Assembly (NCBI GenBank): GCA_020638095.1
Contig: JACKJF010000004.1
Location: 186,001 to 250,000 of the forward strand
DNA: 64,000 nucleotides
Reading direction: 5' to 3'
Origin: Hyphomicrobiaceae bacterium
Lineage (GTDB): Bacteria; Pseudomonadota; Alphaproteobacteria; Rhizobiales; Devosiaceae
Shown here: in pieces, positions 1 through 8,508 of the stretch
Layout: the number at the start of each line of letters is the position of its first letter
Numbering within the stretch: position 1 is the first letter of the stretch
Notes under the pieces: generated by a model
The model's database searches: none
What the model was told of the DNA's origin: nothing
The model's input: the letters and a program-made list of their open reading frames with translations, nothing else
Made by a program: the position numbers and the translations under genes

Positions 1-2
1 CG

Positions 3-77
3 ATCGCGACGGCAGTGATCGCTCTTCTTGCATGGAGCGACTCACGCAACCGCAAAGCGCGTCAGGCCGAAATCTGA
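3..77 (+). CDS. C-terminal end of a possible membrane protein (partial)
   Basis: An open frame enters from the left edge and stops at TGA 75-77. Its 24 visible residues begin with a hydrophobic stretch (IATAVIALLAW) followed by a basic polar tail (SDSRNRKARQ). That is the usual look of a last transmembrane helix with a cytoplasmic tail. Too little is visible to name a family, and a chance open frame is possible. The gene would be convergent with bamE. Confidence 0.3.
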   Translation: MATAVIALLAWSDSRNRKARQAEI

Positions 78-100
78 TCTTTTTGGGAAACCTGTGGGTA

Positions 101-592
101 TCAGCCGGTCAGCGACGAGAGGATCGACTGTACGAACGTGCGGTCCTCGCCATAGGACGGCGTCCGCCGGCTTTCGATCGTAATCACGCGGCCCTGGTCG
201 AGGCCGTAGATCGCCCGGTCCTTCACCCGCATCGATTCGTCGAAATAAACCGCCAGAACGGTACGTTCCTTGACCATCTTCATACCGAAGGTCATCTCTT
301 CGACCTTGGTTTCGACGTAGTAGTAGGCCGTTTCGTTGCCGAACGTATTGGTCGTGAAGGGTGAGCCCAAAACCGTCGTCACCAGATCTGCGCTCTGCCC
401 CGGCCGGATCTGCTCGAGCTGAGCGTCGCTCATTTCCGTGCCTTCAAGGCGCGTGTTTGAAAAGCCGCCGAGCCCGGTGAAGCCGGAAAGCCCGCTCGAA
501 CAGCCCGATAGCGAAAGGGTGGCCGCTGTAACGGCTGCAACCATCAGGGCCCGCGTCAGGACTTTGGGCGAGGCTTCTTGGAAACGCGACAT
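101..592 (-). CDS. bamE: Outer membrane protein assembly factor BamE (SmpA/OmlA lipoprotein)
   Basis: BamE is a small lipoprotein of the BAM complex that inserts beta-barrel proteins into the outer membrane. The 163-residue product has a hydrophobic signal sequence ending in a lipobox, LSGC, with the lipidated Cys near residue 31. The mature part has the SmpA/OmlA pattern: a segment around QIRPGQSADLVTTVLGSP, then a strand-rich region containing AYYYVETKVE. Alphaproteobacterial BamE proteins usually have this longer C-terminal part. It is transcribed divergently from the ubiquinol-cytochrome c chaperone gene, an arrangement I recall from other Hyphomicrobiales. Start ATG at 592; an internal Met near residue 17 would also leave a usable signal peptide. 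Confidence 0.9.
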   Translation of the reverse strand: MSRFQEASPKVLTRALMVAAVTAATLSLSGCSSGLSGFTGLGGFSNTRLEGTEMSDAQLEQIRPGQSADLVTTVLGSPFTTNTFGNETAYYYVETKVEEMTFGMKMVKERTVLAVYFDESMRVKDRAIYGLDQGRVITIESRRTPSYGEDRTFVQSILSSLTG

Positions 593-731
593 CGATTGAC
601 TATCTCGACTCTTCTCAACTAAAGGCTGGGCCGGTTTTTGGCCGAGCGCCGATGTTTAGGCACGAATGCACCCGCTTGGCAAGCGACGCCGCCGGGCCGG
701 ACATGCGCCGAAGTCGAAACGGAAATCGTCG

Positions 732-1262
732 ATGCTGTCACTATTTCGCAAGCGCCGCTTCAGCCCCCAGCACTATGCCGCATACAATGCTATTGTGGCG
801 CAATCCCGGCAGCCGCGCTTTTATGCCGAATGGGGCGTTCCGGACACCGTGACCGGCCGTTTCGACATGATTTCCCTGCATATGGCGCTCCTTCTGCGGC
901 GCCTGCGCGACCACTCCGACGAAACGCGTCAATTCTCGCAAAGTCTCTTTGATCTCTTTTTCACCGATATGGACCGGAGCCTGAGGGAAGCGGGGACCGG
1001 TGATATTTCCGTTCCCAAGCGCATTCAGAAAATGGGTGCGCTATTTTACGGCCTGCTCGAAAAGCTCAACGCCGCCCTCGATTCGGGTGACGCGGCCGAG
1101 TTGGCCGCGGTTCTGAGGCGCAATCTCGTCGACGAGAACGCCGAACCTGCCGCGCTCGACAAGTTCGTGGCTTACGTGTTCAGCGCTGACCGGGCGCTTG
1201 CCGGTATCGAAATGTCTGATCTTCTTGGTGGCAGCGTGACTTTCCCCGGGGTGGAGACATGA
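732..1262 (+). CDS. Ubiquinol-cytochrome c chaperone family protein
   Basis: This 176-residue protein belongs to the CBP3/UQCC1-like family, whose mitochondrial members help translation and assembly of cytochrome b of complex III. Visible family features are the N-terminal AAYNAIVAQSRQPRFYAEWGVPD segment split by a conserved aromatic pair, the DMISLHMALLLRRLR helix, and the LFDLFFTDMDRSLRE motif. The open frame extends upstream to 666, but the conserved part begins at MLSLFRKRR, so ATG 732 is chosen; the SD is weak. The last four bases (ATGA) overlap the DUF177 gene, so the two are probably translationally coupled. A role at the inner membrane in complex III biogenesis is inferred from the family. 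Confidence 0.82.
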   Translation: MLSLFRKRRFSPQHYAAYNAIVAQSRQPRFYAEWGVPDTVTGRFDMISLHMALLLRRLRDHSDETRQFSQSLFDLFFTDMDRSLREAGTGDISVPKRIQKMGALFYGLLEKLNAALDSGDAAELAAVLRRNLVDENAEPAALDKFVAYVFSADRALAGIEMSDLLGGSVTFPGVET

Positions 1263-1816
1263 GTCGGCACAAGCATCGTCCCGGCGATCTCGGTCTGCTC
1301 ATCCCGGTCGATGTGATCACGCATGCGAGCCGCACCCTGGATTTCGAGGCCGACAAGGACCAGTTGGTCTGGCTGACCGGCACCATGCACGTGTCCGAAA
1401 TCCGGAAAGTTGCCGCGCAATTCAGTCTCGTCCGCGAAGCCGAAGGCGTGCATGTTACAGGAACGCTCACGGCAACCGTCGTGCAGCCTTGCATTGTTAC
1501 GCTTGAACCGGTGACCCAGCAGATCGACGTGCCGCTCGACCGGCGCTATCTGCCCGAACGGATGCGCGTGCCTGACCCGGGCCCTGCAAGCGAAACGCAC
1601 GTCGATCTCGATTCGGAAGACCTGCCGGACTATTTCGTTGGCGGAGATGTCGACCTGGCGCCGCTTGTCATCGATACGCTCGGCATGGAAATCGACCTCT
1701 ACCCGCGCGCGCCCGGCGCCGAATTGCCCGAAACCCGGGAAAACGCACCGAGTGAAAGTACCAGTCCGTTTGCCGCGCTCGCTGCACGGTTCTCCAAGCC
1801 CGCCGACGACAATTGA
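1259..1816 (+). CDS. DUF177 (YceD-family) protein
   Basis: The 185-residue product is a DUF177 protein. Relatives in other bacteria (YceD) and plastids are implicated in large-subunit rRNA accumulation, and the gene commonly lies just before rpmF or the plsX-fabH pair. The diagnostic motif is present: a Cys followed by VTLEPV, then an acidic C-terminal half (DSEDLPDYFVGGDVDL, ending in the conserved Asp/Glu-rich helix). The start ATG 1259 overlaps the stop of the upstream chaperone gene. Only one Cys is seen in the motif, as in many alphaproteobacterial members. The family is clear; the molecular function in this organism is not established from sequence. Confidence 0.85.
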   Translation: MSRHKHRPGDLGLLIPVDVITHASRTLDFEADKDQLVWLTGTMHVSEIRKVAAQFSLVREAEGVHVTGTLTATVVQPCIVTLEPVTQQIDVPLDRRYLPERMRVPDPGPASETHVDLDSEDLPDYFVGGDVDLAPLVIDTLGMEIDLYPRAPGAELPETRENAPSESTSPFAALAARFSKPADDN

Positions 1817-1911
1817 ATGGAGCAACAAAGCCCATTCACGTGGCGCCCACTTGCGCATCACCTGCCGAAGACTAAATTGGCCGCCATGTCTGCGGGGCTT
1901 GCAAGCGGCGA

Positions 1912-2994
1912 ATGAGCGACACCGTCACCATCTCAATTGACGCCATGGGCGGCGACAACGGCCCGCGCATCGTCTTTCACGGTGCGCGGCTGGCTCTGCG
2001 CGAACATGACAACGTGCGCTTCGTGTTTCACGGACCGTCCGAAGTCCTTGAACCGCTTATGACCGAGTTTCCCGAACTCGCCGCGGTCTCGACCGTCAAG
2101 CACTACGCAACCGTCATCGAAATGCATGAAAAGCCGTCCAAGGCCCTGCGGACCGGACGGAATGTCTCGTCCATGTGGGGCGCGCTCCAGACCGTCAAGG
2201 ACGGCGAGGCAGACGTTGCCGTGTCGTGCGGCAACACGGGGGCGCTGATGGCCATGGCGACCTTCTGTCTTCGTCCGATGGAAGGTGTGTCGCGTCCCGC
2301 TATTGCTGCGATCTGGCCGACCACTCGCGCCGATATCATCGTTCTCGACGTTGGCGCGACCGTTGGCGGTGACGCGCAGCAACTCGTGGATTTCGCCATT
2401 CTCGGCGCGGCCATGGCGCAGGCGCTGTTCGACAAATCCCGTCCCTCGGTCGGTCTTCTCAACGTCGGCACCGAGGAAATGAAGGGCATCGAGCAGGTCA
2501 AGGAAGCCGCCAAGATTCTGACCGAACGCGATGGTGCCGGTTTCCGCTTCCACGGTTTCGTTGAAGGCACCGACATGGGCAAGGGCACCGTCGATGTGGT
2601 TGTGACCGAGGGCTTCACCGGCAACGTCGCGCTCAAAACCGCCGAAGGCACGGCCCGCCAGGTCGGCGCGTATCTGCGAAATGCGCTCAAAGCCGACATC
2701 GTCTCGCGAATTGGTGCGCTCATCGCCTCTCGCGCTCTGACGGCTCTAAAGCGGCGTATGGACCCCCGCTCGATCAATGGCGGCGTCTTTCTCGGCCTCA
2801 ACGGTGTCGTCATCAAGAGCCATGGGGGCACCGACGAAATCGGATTCAAGAGCGCGCTCGATCTCGCTTACGAGATGGGCCGCTTTGACCTCATCGACAA
2901 GATCAACGTGGCCCTGAAACGCTTCGGTCCCATCGAGCCGGCAACGGCTGAACCTGCCGGGCAGGAAAAACAACAAGCGGAGCAAAACGCGTGA
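1912..2994 (+). CDS. plsX: Phosphate acyltransferase PlsX
   Basis: PlsX converts acyl-ACP and phosphate to acyl-phosphate, the acyl donor used by PlsY at the start of membrane phospholipid synthesis; it is a peripheral inner-membrane enzyme. The 360-residue length is typical. The N-terminal family signature [12 protein letters not shown] and later motifs ([29 protein letters not shown]) are all visible. Start ATG 1912 gives the expected N-terminus. The stop overlaps the fabH start as GTGA, indicating coupling of phospholipid and fatty acid initiation genes. The C-terminus carries a Gln/Glu/Ala-rich tail of about 20 residues beyond the conserved fold. Confidence 0.96.
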   Translation: MSDTVTISIDAMGGDNGPRIVFHGARLALREHDNVRFVFHGPSEVLEPLMTEFPELAAVSTVKHYATVIEMHEKPSKALRTGRNVSSMWGALQTVKDGEADVAVSCGNTGALMAMATFCLRPMEGVSRPAIAAIWPTTRADIIVLDVGATVGGDAQQLVDFAILGAAMAQALFDKSRPSVGLLNVGTEEMKGIEQVKEAAKILTERDGAGFRFHGFVEGTDMGKGTVDVVVTEGFTGNVALKTAEGTARQVGAYLRNALKADIVSRIGALIASRALTALKRRMDPRSINGGVFLGLNGVVIKSHGGTDEIGFKSALDLAYEMGRFDLIDKINVALKRFGPIEPATAEPAGQEKQQAEQNA

Positions 2995-3968
2995 CCAAAA
3001 TCCGATCCGTCGTGCGCGGAACCGGTTCCTACCTGCCCGAAAAAGTGCTCACCAACGACGATCTCGCCCATATGGTCGAGACCTCCGACGAGTGGATCAC
3101 CCAGCGGACCGGCATCAAGGAACGCCACATCATCGCAGATGGCCAGAACACGTCGGACATGGCCGTCGCCGCCGCGCGTGAAGCTCTTGATCGGGCCGGC
3201 AAGACCATTGCCGATATCGACCTCATCCTGGTGGCGACGACCACGCCCGACTACACCTTTCCCGCCACCGCATCGATCGTTCAGAACAAGCTTGGCAGCT
3301 CGCATGGCATGGCGTTCGACATTCAGGCGGTCTGCACAGGCTTCATTTTCGCCGTCGCCACCGCCGACAACTATCTGTCGGCAGGCATGGCCAAATGCGC
3401 ACTCGTCATCGGTGCCGACTGCATGTCGCGCATCCTCGACTGGGAGGACCGCTCAACCTGTGTCCTCTTTGCTGACGGCGCCGGCGCGGTCGTGCTCGAA
3501 GCGGTCGATTCGCCGGGTGATCCGCACGACCGTGGCGTGCTCGCCTCGACCCTTCGCACCGACGGGCGGCATTGGGAGAAGCTTTACGTCGACGGTGGCG
3601 TGTCGCGGACCGGCGCGGCGGGGCACATTCGCATGGAGGGTCGCGAGGTCTTCAAGCACGCGGTCACCATGATCTCCGACGTCGTGCTCGATGTGCTGAG
3701 GAAGGGCCAGCTGACGCTCGATGAGATTGACTGGGTCGTGCCGCACCAGGCAAACAAGCGGATTATTGACGGGGTGGAAAAGAAGCTCGGCATTCCCGCC
3801 GGCAAGGTCGTGGTGACCGTCGACCGGCACGCCAACACGTCGGCGGCTTCGGTTCCGCTCGCCCTTCACGAAGCGGTCAAGGACGGGAGAATCCGTGCCG
3901 GCGACTACGTCATGATCGAAGCCATGGGCGGCGGATTCACTTGGGGCGCCTCGCTAATTCGCTGGTGA
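2991..3968 (+). CDS. fabH: Beta-ketoacyl-ACP synthase III (FabH)
   Basis: FabH condenses acetyl-CoA with malonyl-ACP to start type II fatty acid synthesis. The protein has 325 residues, the usual length. The thiolase-fold catalytic triad is complete: nucleophilic Cys in QAVCTGF (near residue 115), His in VPHQAN and Asn in HANTSA. The C-terminal [10 protein letters not shown] motif is also present. The start is GTG 2991, overlapping the plsX stop. The gene lies in the order plsX-fabH-ihfA-merR that is common in Hyphomicrobiales; about 90 bp with its own promoter-like sequence separates it from ihfA. Confidence 0.97.
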   Translation: MTKIRSVVRGTGSYLPEKVLTNDDLAHMVETSDEWITQRTGIKERHIIADGQNTSDMAVAAAREALDRAGKTIADIDLILVATTTPDYTFPATASIVQNKLGSSHGMAFDIQAVCTGFIFAVATADNYLSAGMAKCALVIGADCMSRILDWEDRSTCVLFADGAGAVVLEAVDSPGDPHDRGVLASTLRTDGRHWEKLYVDGGVSRTGAAGHIRMEGREVFKHAVTMISDVVLDVLRKGQLTLDEIDWVVPHQANKRIIDGVEKKLGIPAGKVVVTVDRHANTSAASVPLALHEAVKDGRIRAGDYVMIEAMGGGFTWGASLIRW

Positions 3969-3973
3969 AACAA

Positions 3974-4002
3974 TTGACCTTGGCCGATTTTGGGCGTTAA
4001 CC
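3974..4002 (+). promoter_or_regulatory. Putative housekeeping promoter of ihfA
   Basis: TTGACC (3974-3979), a 17-bp spacer and TTAACC (3997-4002) lie in the fabH-ihfA gap, about 58 bp before the ihfA start. The -35 is close to consensus and the -10 is weak. Inferred from spacing only. Confidence 0.4.
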
Positions 4003-4059
4003 TGAGCCCCCGTCGGGTCGAAACGGCAGCGGGTTGACATTCGCTAGGGAGAGGCATCG

Positions 4060-4371
4060 ATGAGTGACAAGACGATCACACGGGCCGATCTGGCCGAAGC
4101 TGTGTATCAGTCCATGGGGCTTTCGCGAACCGAGTCGGCCCAGATGGTCGAGCGCATTCTCGACATGATCAGCGACGCCCTGGTTAGTGGCGAAAATGTC
4201 AAGCTCTCTTCCTTTGGCTCTTTCCAGATACGCTCGAAAAATCAACGCATTGGCCGCAACCCGAAGACGGGCGAGGAAGTGCCCATCCTGCCGCGCAAGG
4301 TTCTGGTGTTCAAACCCAGCAACGTGTTGAAATCGCGGATCAACAAAACTATGGTTGGCTCTGGAAAGTAA
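4060..4371 (+). CDS. ihfA: Integration host factor subunit alpha
   Basis: IhfA is the alpha half of the heterodimeric DNA-bending protein IHF. The 103-residue protein has the full HU/IHF fold: N-terminal helices ([12 protein letters not shown]), the [10 protein letters not shown] strand, and the DNA-binding arm [12 protein letters not shown] followed by [13 protein letters not shown], which is the IHF-alpha version of the arm. ATG 4060 follows a GGGAGAGG-type ribosome site. It is followed after 21 bp by the MerR gene, the normal partner in this order of bacteria. The alpha assignment over beta rests on the arm sequence and the merR neighbour. Confidence 0.94.
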   Translation: MSDKTITRADLAEAVYQSMGLSRTESAQMVERILDMISDALVSGENVKLSSFGSFQIRSKNQRIGRNPKTGEEVPILPRKVLVFKPSNVLKSRINKTMVGSGK

Positions 4372-4392
4372 TCACTTTTCTGAGGACGCGCC

Positions 4393-4827
4393 GTGCTGAA
4401 ATCACCCGAGGCATTCAGAACCATTTCTGAGGCCGCGACGGAGCTGGACCTGCCCCAGCACGTGCTTCGCTTTTGGGAAACCCGCTTCACGCAGATCAAG
4501 CCGCTCAAGCGCGGCGGTGGCCGCCGCTACTATCGTCCCGACGATATCAGTCTGCTCAAGGGTATTCGCCACCTGCTCTACGAAAAAGGCTTCACCATCA
4601 AGGGCGTCCAGAAGATCCTCAAGGAGCAGGGCGCCCGTGCCGTGATCGAACTTGCGGGAATCACGGAAGAGGGCGGTGAAGTGGCCATCGTTGCCCAGGC
4701 GCCCGGCGCGCTCGGCGACCTCCGGAACGTTCAGATGCCGGCCGACGCGCACGACGCGCTGTCCGTGCTCCTGAGTGAACTACTTGATTGCAAACGGGTT
4801 TTGGACGACGCGCGCAACGCCGGCTAA
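4393..4827 (+). CDS. MerR family transcriptional regulator
   Basis: A 144-residue protein with an N-terminal MerR winged helix (residues about 8-75). The core runs [19 protein letters not shown], then [20 protein letters not shown], then [10 protein letters not shown]. The C-terminal third (about 45 residues) is a short helical/acidic region without Cys residues, so it does not look like a metal or redox sensor. This is the conserved orphan MerR gene placed after ihfA in Hyphomicrobiales, of unknown signal. The start is GTG 4393. It is probably co-transcribed with ihfA. Confidence 0.9.
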   Translation: MLKSPEAFRTISEAATELDLPQHVLRFWETRFTQIKPLKRGGGRRYYRPDDISLLKGIRHLLYEKGFTIKGVQKILKEQGARAVIELAGITEEGGEVAIVAQAPGALGDLRNVQMPADAHDALSVLLSELLDCKRVLDDARNAG

Positions 4828-4896
4828 GCCTTCACGCCATTGGGACTTGCCAGACCCGTGCGAAACAGGCAGCATCCTTTCATCGTCAACCAATCG

Positions 4897-4997
4897 AAAG
4901 GAGGTGATCCAATGTCGAGTGAGATCAAATTGAGGCACGCAGACTTTGGAAGGTCAGGTGTTTTCGGGGGGCAATCCCGCCGCTGACCCCACCTCCT
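4897..4997 (+). promoter_or_regulatory. Extended SD with matching downstream anti-SD
   Basis: At 4897-4910 lies AAAGGAGGTGATCC, the exact complement of the conserved 3' end of bacterial 16S rRNA over about 13 positions. At 4989-4997 the RNA carries CCACCTCCT, whose last eight bases pair perfectly with AGGAGGTG at 4899-4906. Between them are a 24-codon ORF and a hairpin formed by GGTCAG (4952-4957) with CTGACC (4983-4988), which includes the stop codon. A further GACCC/GGGTC hairpin lies at 4999-5012. The layout suggests an RNA switch in which the SD is either open to ribosomes or closed by the internal anti-SD. The pairing is seen in sequence; function is inference. Confidence 0.55.
4912..4986 (+). 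CDS. Putative 24-residue small protein or leader peptide
   Basis: ATG 4912 is preceded at optimal distance by the extended SD AAAGGAGGTGATCC. The frame encodes MSSEIKLRHADF followed by a Gly/Arg-rich end (GRSGVFGGQSRR) and stops at TGA 4984-4986. It is basic and has no membrane segment or signal. The strong ribosome site argues for real translation, but the peptide may matter less than the act of translating it, since the stop lies inside the hairpin just before the anti-SD. It sits between merR and a strong terminator, as its own small transcript or the tail of the ihfA-merR mRNA. I do not recognise a family. Confidence 0.5.
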   Translation: MSSEIKLRHADFGRSGVFGGQSRR

Positions 4998-5040
4998 GGA
5001 CCCACAAGGGTCGAGCTGCTGTTTCATGCAACTCACGGAA

Positions 5041-5064
5041 GGGCCGCCAATGGCGGCCCTTTTT
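5041..5064 (+). terminator. Rho-independent terminator after the small ORF
   Basis: GGGCCGCC (5041-5048), loop AAT, GGCGGCCC (5052-5059), then five T (5060-5064). It is a textbook terminator on the + strand, ending the ihfA-merR/small-ORF transcript just before the 3' end of the convergent RTX gene. Confidence 0.88.
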
Positions 5065-5074
5065 GTTTGGCACC

Positions 5075-6916
5075 TCAGATGACGATATCTGCCCTGTTGA
5101 GCTCGGAAAGGTCCATCCCGAAAATTGTGACCTTGGTCCCGTGGTCCACAAAGACAATCTTGTTGTTGTTGGCGCCGCCTGCGTCCGAAAAATGCGACAG
5201 CGCTACGTTCTTGTTGGCGTATTTGAAGGCGGCGAGATTGAATTTGTCTTCGCCGTCGGTCGCGTCGGTCACGACGTTCTTTAGCCCCTCCCTCCTGGCA
5301 AAGAAGAACAGGTCGTTGCCGGATCCGCCGGTCGCCGTGTCGTCGCCCCTGCCGAAATGGATCTGATCATTGTTGGCGCCGCCGAACAGGTTGTCGTTTC
5401 CATTGTCTCCAAAGAGGAAATCGTTGCCCGAGTCACCCTCGAGCAGGTCGTTGTAGTTGCCGCCCCTCAGGGTGTCGTTGTCAGCGCCACCGATCAGGGT
5501 GTCATTCCCACTGCGGCCGCTGAGAATATCATTCCCGCCGAGGCCCATGATGATGTTGTCGCCGTCTGTTCCTCTGACAGTGTCGACAAAGCCCAACTGG
5601 TCAACCCCGATGAAATTCTCGAAATTGCGGTCGATGAAATGACCCACACCGTTGTAGACGCCGGCGCCTGTCGACATGTCGAGCACTATCGCAACATTCA
5701 GGTCCTGGGAGTGATCGATAAGGTCAATCCCCCGTCCGCCATCGTGGACGGCACCATCAAAAACGAGGGTGTTGACAATCCGATCATTGCCCGTTCCGCC
5801 ATAGGCGTGCCCGGACTTCGTGGTTTGAATGTAGTCGTTGCCACCGCCTCCGCGCAGTTCGGCGGCGCCAAATCCATCCGTGATCCGGTCATCGCCTGCC
5901 AAACCGAAAACGAGCTGGCCTGCACCGGTCGTATTTAGCGACTCGCCGGCGGTGGTCCCGAAAATGCCGCCCACGACGACCGGGGGCGCCTGCGTAACGG
6001 CATAGTTGGCTCCAAAACCGCCGCGGTCACCACTCTGCGGAAAACCGGTAGCCCCGGTGCCGTGATAGCCGCCGACGATGGCGAAACTGCTGTAACTGAA
6101 TTGACCGGTTATTGAGCCGGCCCGGGCATAGACGCCATAGGCCTTACCGCCATTGCCCGCGATGCCGCCGGTGCTGTCGCCGCCATCGCCGCCATAGGTT
6201 TTCGAATCCTGCACAAGGAAACCATCCATCACCACGGCGCCCGAAATGCTGAGGATGCCGGCATAGCTTCCGCCGCCATCGCCCCCCGGAAAGTTGCTTT
6301 GATTGTTGGAACCGCCTTTGCCGCCGACGGCTTGACACTGGTAAATGAGTGAATCCGTTACCGTAAGGGTGCCGCTGTTGAATATGCCGGCGACCCCTGC
6401 GCCGCCGCGTTCAGCGCCGGCATAGGAAAATCCGATATTGGCAAGGCCAAGTCCGCCTCTGGCTAGCGCATTGGTGATCGAACTTTCGACGAGATTGAGG
6501 GTTCCCGCATTTCGCAAGCCCGCGACCCCGTCTTCCGCGCGATAGTAGCTCGATGTCGAAAATCCGTCCGTTCCGAGCCCATAGGCTCCGTCGAACCGCA
6601 GAGATTGCAGAGTTGCGGTCGCGCCGGACTTCACGTCGATCAGTATTCCCACATCGCCAGGGTTGCGCGTCGTGCTTTGATCCTGGTCGCCCGAAATGAT
6701 GATGTCCGTATCACCATCTCCATCAATGTCGCCGTCAACCGTTACCGAACCTGAATTGATCTCCAGCCCCGATTGCAGAAAAATGCTCGAACCCAAAAGC
6801 CAAGGCGCAAAGGTAATCGTATCTGCGCCCGTACCATTGGCTTCTGCGTCGAGCAGGGCCTGCCGGAGGCTTCCTGAGCCGGAATCACTGGTATTGATGA
6901 CGAGAAACTGGGCCAT
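5075..6916 (-). CDS. RTX-type calcium-binding secreted protein with beta-helix N-terminal part
   Basis: The protein has 613 residues from ATG 6916, which has GGAG at a good distance; the frame is open further upstream but without support. The N-terminus resembles right-handed beta-helix (choice-of-anchor/CSLREA-like) proteins: LVINTSDSGSGSLRQALLDA, then a DGDIDGDGDTD calcium-like turn, then Gly/Ser-rich helical-coil repeats to about residue 330. The C-terminal part from about residue 340 has many RTX nonapeptides (GGGGNDYI, GGTGNDRI, GLGGNDIL, GRSGNDTL, GDSGNDFL, GDNGNDNL, GGSGNDLF), and the last 60 residues lack them, as in type I secretion substrates. No signal peptide. No type I exporter is in the window apart from a TolC-family protein at 59.3 kb. 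Likely an extracellular or surface protein; the exact role is unknown. Confidence 0.85.
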   Translation of the reverse strand: MAQFLVINTSDSGSGSLRQALLDAEANGTGADTITFAPWLLGSSIFLQSGLEINSGSVTVDGDIDGDGDTDIIISGDQDQSTTRNPGDVGILIDVKSGATATLQSLRFDGAYGLGTDGFSTSSYYRAEDGVAGLRNAGTLNLVESSITNALARGGLGLANIGFSYAGAERGGAGVAGIFNSGTLTVTDSLIYQCQAVGGKGGSNNQSNFPGGDGGGSYAGILSISGAVVMDGFLVQDSKTYGGDGGDSTGGIAGNGGKAYGVYARAGSITGQFSYSSFAIVGGYHGTGATGFPQSGDRGGFGANYAVTQAPPVVVGGIFGTTAGESLNTTGAGQLVFGLAGDDRITDGFGAAELRGGGGNDYIQTTKSGHAYGGTGNDRIVNTLVFDGAVHDGGRGIDLIDHSQDLNVAIVLDMSTGAGVYNGVGHFIDRNFENFIGVDQLGFVDTVRGTDGDNIIMGLGGNDILSGRSGNDTLIGGADNDTLRGGNYNDLLEGDSGNDFLFGDNGNDNLFGGANNDQIHFGRGDDTATGGSGNDLFFFARREGLKNVVTDATDGEDKFNLAAFKYANKNVALSHFSDAGGANNNKIVFVDHGTKVTIFGMDLSELNRADIVI

Positions 6917-7093
6917 GTCGTGAACTCCGTCGCAAAGGGACAGTTTTGGGCCCAACCCGGCGCGCTAGTTAAATGCGATTTGGCGGCAAACGACGTTGAA
7001 CGCGAGACAAGCAAGCGGCGCCTTTTTGCGACGCCCTAGGTGCATCCAGCACCTTGACCTCGTTCCCACGAAACCCTAATGAACCCGCCAAGT

Positions 7094-7170
7094 CGGGGCG
7101 TAGCGCAGCCTGGTAGCGCATTTGTCTGGGGGACAAAGGGTCGTCGGTTCAAATCCGGCCGCTCCGACCA
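7094..7170 (+). tRNA. tRNA-Pro (GGG)
   Basis: A 77-nt cloverleaf with encoded CCA. The acceptor CGGGGCG pairs with CGCTCCG (one G-U), the anticodon stem TTTGT/ACAAA holds loop CTGGGGG (anticodon GGG), and the T-arm contains GGTTCAAATCC. In many relatives a tRNA-Pro follows ihfA-merR directly; here the small-ORF unit and the RTX gene lie between. The rest of the 6917-7230 gap shows no gene. Confidence 0.96.
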
Positions 7171-7230
7171 CTTCTCCAAATCACCGAGTGATGTGCGTGG
7201 TCTGGTGCAAGCGGCCGCGTTTGCCGTGGG

Positions 7231-8508
7231 TCATGCGGCTTGCGCCAACCGCTTCGATGGGTTTTCGCGTTGATCCGCGTAGGCGGTGACACCCCAGATC
7301 AGCCCCACAACCAGGAAATAGTGCCGCCAGTGGTCGCTGTCGATGATCGCGCTTTCGATCACCAGAAAGGTGAATACCGCGACCAGGGGTATCAGCCACA
7401 ATCGATAGCGCGGTTGCGTGACGAGGGCCCAGTACCCTCGATAGAGTGTTAGAATGACGAGGATGTAGTAGGCTAGACCGCCAAACCACCCGTAGGTCAG
7501 AAAGACCTTCACATAGGTGTCGTGGGGTTCTTCGGTGATCCGCATGTTTTCGAATTCCAGCGGCCCGATGCCAAGCGGATTGGTGAGGGCAAGCTCAAAG
7601 GCATAGGCCTGCCGTCCGAACCGGCCCGTCTCGCCGGAATCGTAGTTCTGCACCAGATTGGCCCGCTGCACGAAAAGATCGCGTATGGGCGCTATGCTGA
7701 GAATTGCCGCGAGCCCGACGACGCCGATGCCAATGCCGACGATCGCCAGAAACATCATCCGTGACCGGATGCGCTTCGTGGATTCAAAGAAGTAGACGAA
7801 GGCAAAGACCAGAAGCCCGGAGACCAGCAGGTGCCCCCAGGCGGCGCGTGAGAAGCTGAAGAACACGCCGGCCGAAAGAATGCCGACAATTCCGGCATTG
7901 AGCAGGAAGCCCTTTCGCCCTTTGATGAGAATGGCCTGCAACGCGTACATGGCCGGCAGGATCAGGAAGGGCCCGAAAACGTTTGGGTCTTCGAACGTGC
8001 CTTTTGCCCGGCCGAACTTGGTGAAAATGTCTTTGCCCGGAATGAGCCCGAGATAGGCGAGCGTGCCCACGAGCGAAACGAGCACCGCGACGATCGTGTA
8101 GGCCTTGATCATCCGCGTCATGTTGCGGTCCGGATTGTCGGCCACGTAGTTGGCCGCGAAGTAGCCGGTCAGCCACAGAAAGATCGTGACCATGACATAG
8201 ACCATGCCCTGGATGACCGTCATGTGCTTGACCTGAAATGCGCCAAGCATGCCGAAGGGGGCAAAAAAGACCAACAGGTACAACAGGACCTGCGGCTGCT
8301 TGTGAAGTCCAACGCCAGCGAGAACGGCAACCGGCAGCACGGCGATGAACATCAGTTCATAGGGTGAAGGCTCGATCAGCACGAACCCGCCGGTGAACAT
8401 CCAGAGCGCGATCATTGGCCCCAGCAGCCGGCGCGACACATGCTTCAGGGCATCAAGAAGTCCAACCCCGTGCCCCGCCTCCGCCGCTGATGGGACACTG
8501 AGGTTCAA
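7231..8508 (-). CDS. O-antigen ligase/polymerase family membrane protein
   Basis: A 425-residue integral membrane protein with about ten to twelve hydrophobic segments and a large periplasmic loop near residues 260-330 (RDLFVQRANLVQNYDSGETGRFGR and GIGPLEFE). This is the Wzy_C/O-antigen ligase pattern, with conserved Arg residues and the GPLEF...HDTYVKVFLTYGW region. It probably polymerises or ligates the polysaccharide made by the neighbouring genes (HfsC/Wzy-like role, inferred). The start is TTG 8508, overlapping the stop of the upstream initiating transferase as TTGA, so the two are translated as a pair. Polymerase and ligase cannot be separated by sequence alone. Confidence 0.83.
   Translation of the reverse strand: MNLSVPSAAEAGHGVGLLDALKHVSRRLLGPMIALWMFTGGFVLIEPSPYELMFIAVLPVAVLAGVGLHKQPQVLLYLLVFFAPFGMLGAFQVKHMTVIQGMVYVMVTIFLWLTGYFAANYVADNPDRNMTRMIKAYTIVAVLVSLVGTLAYLGLIPGKDIFTKFGRAKGTFEDPNVFGPFLILPAMYALQAILIKGRKGFLLNAGIVGILSAGVFFSFSRAAWGHLLVSGLLVFAFVYFFESTKRIRSRMMFLAIVGIGIGVVGLAAILSIAPIRDLFVQRANLVQNYDSGETGRFGRQAYAFELALTNPLGIGPLEFENMRITEEPHDTYVKVFLTYGWFGGLAYYILVILTLYRGYWALVTQPRYRLWLIPLVAVFTFLVIESAIIDSDHWRHYFLVVGLIWGVTAYADQRENPSKRLAQAA

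Noticed and set aside
4897..4910. Fragment of a 16S rRNA gene on the minus strand
   Set aside because: Only the 14-nt match to the 16S 3' end complement is present; the sequence on both sides does not continue as rRNA, and its place before an ATG fits an SD.
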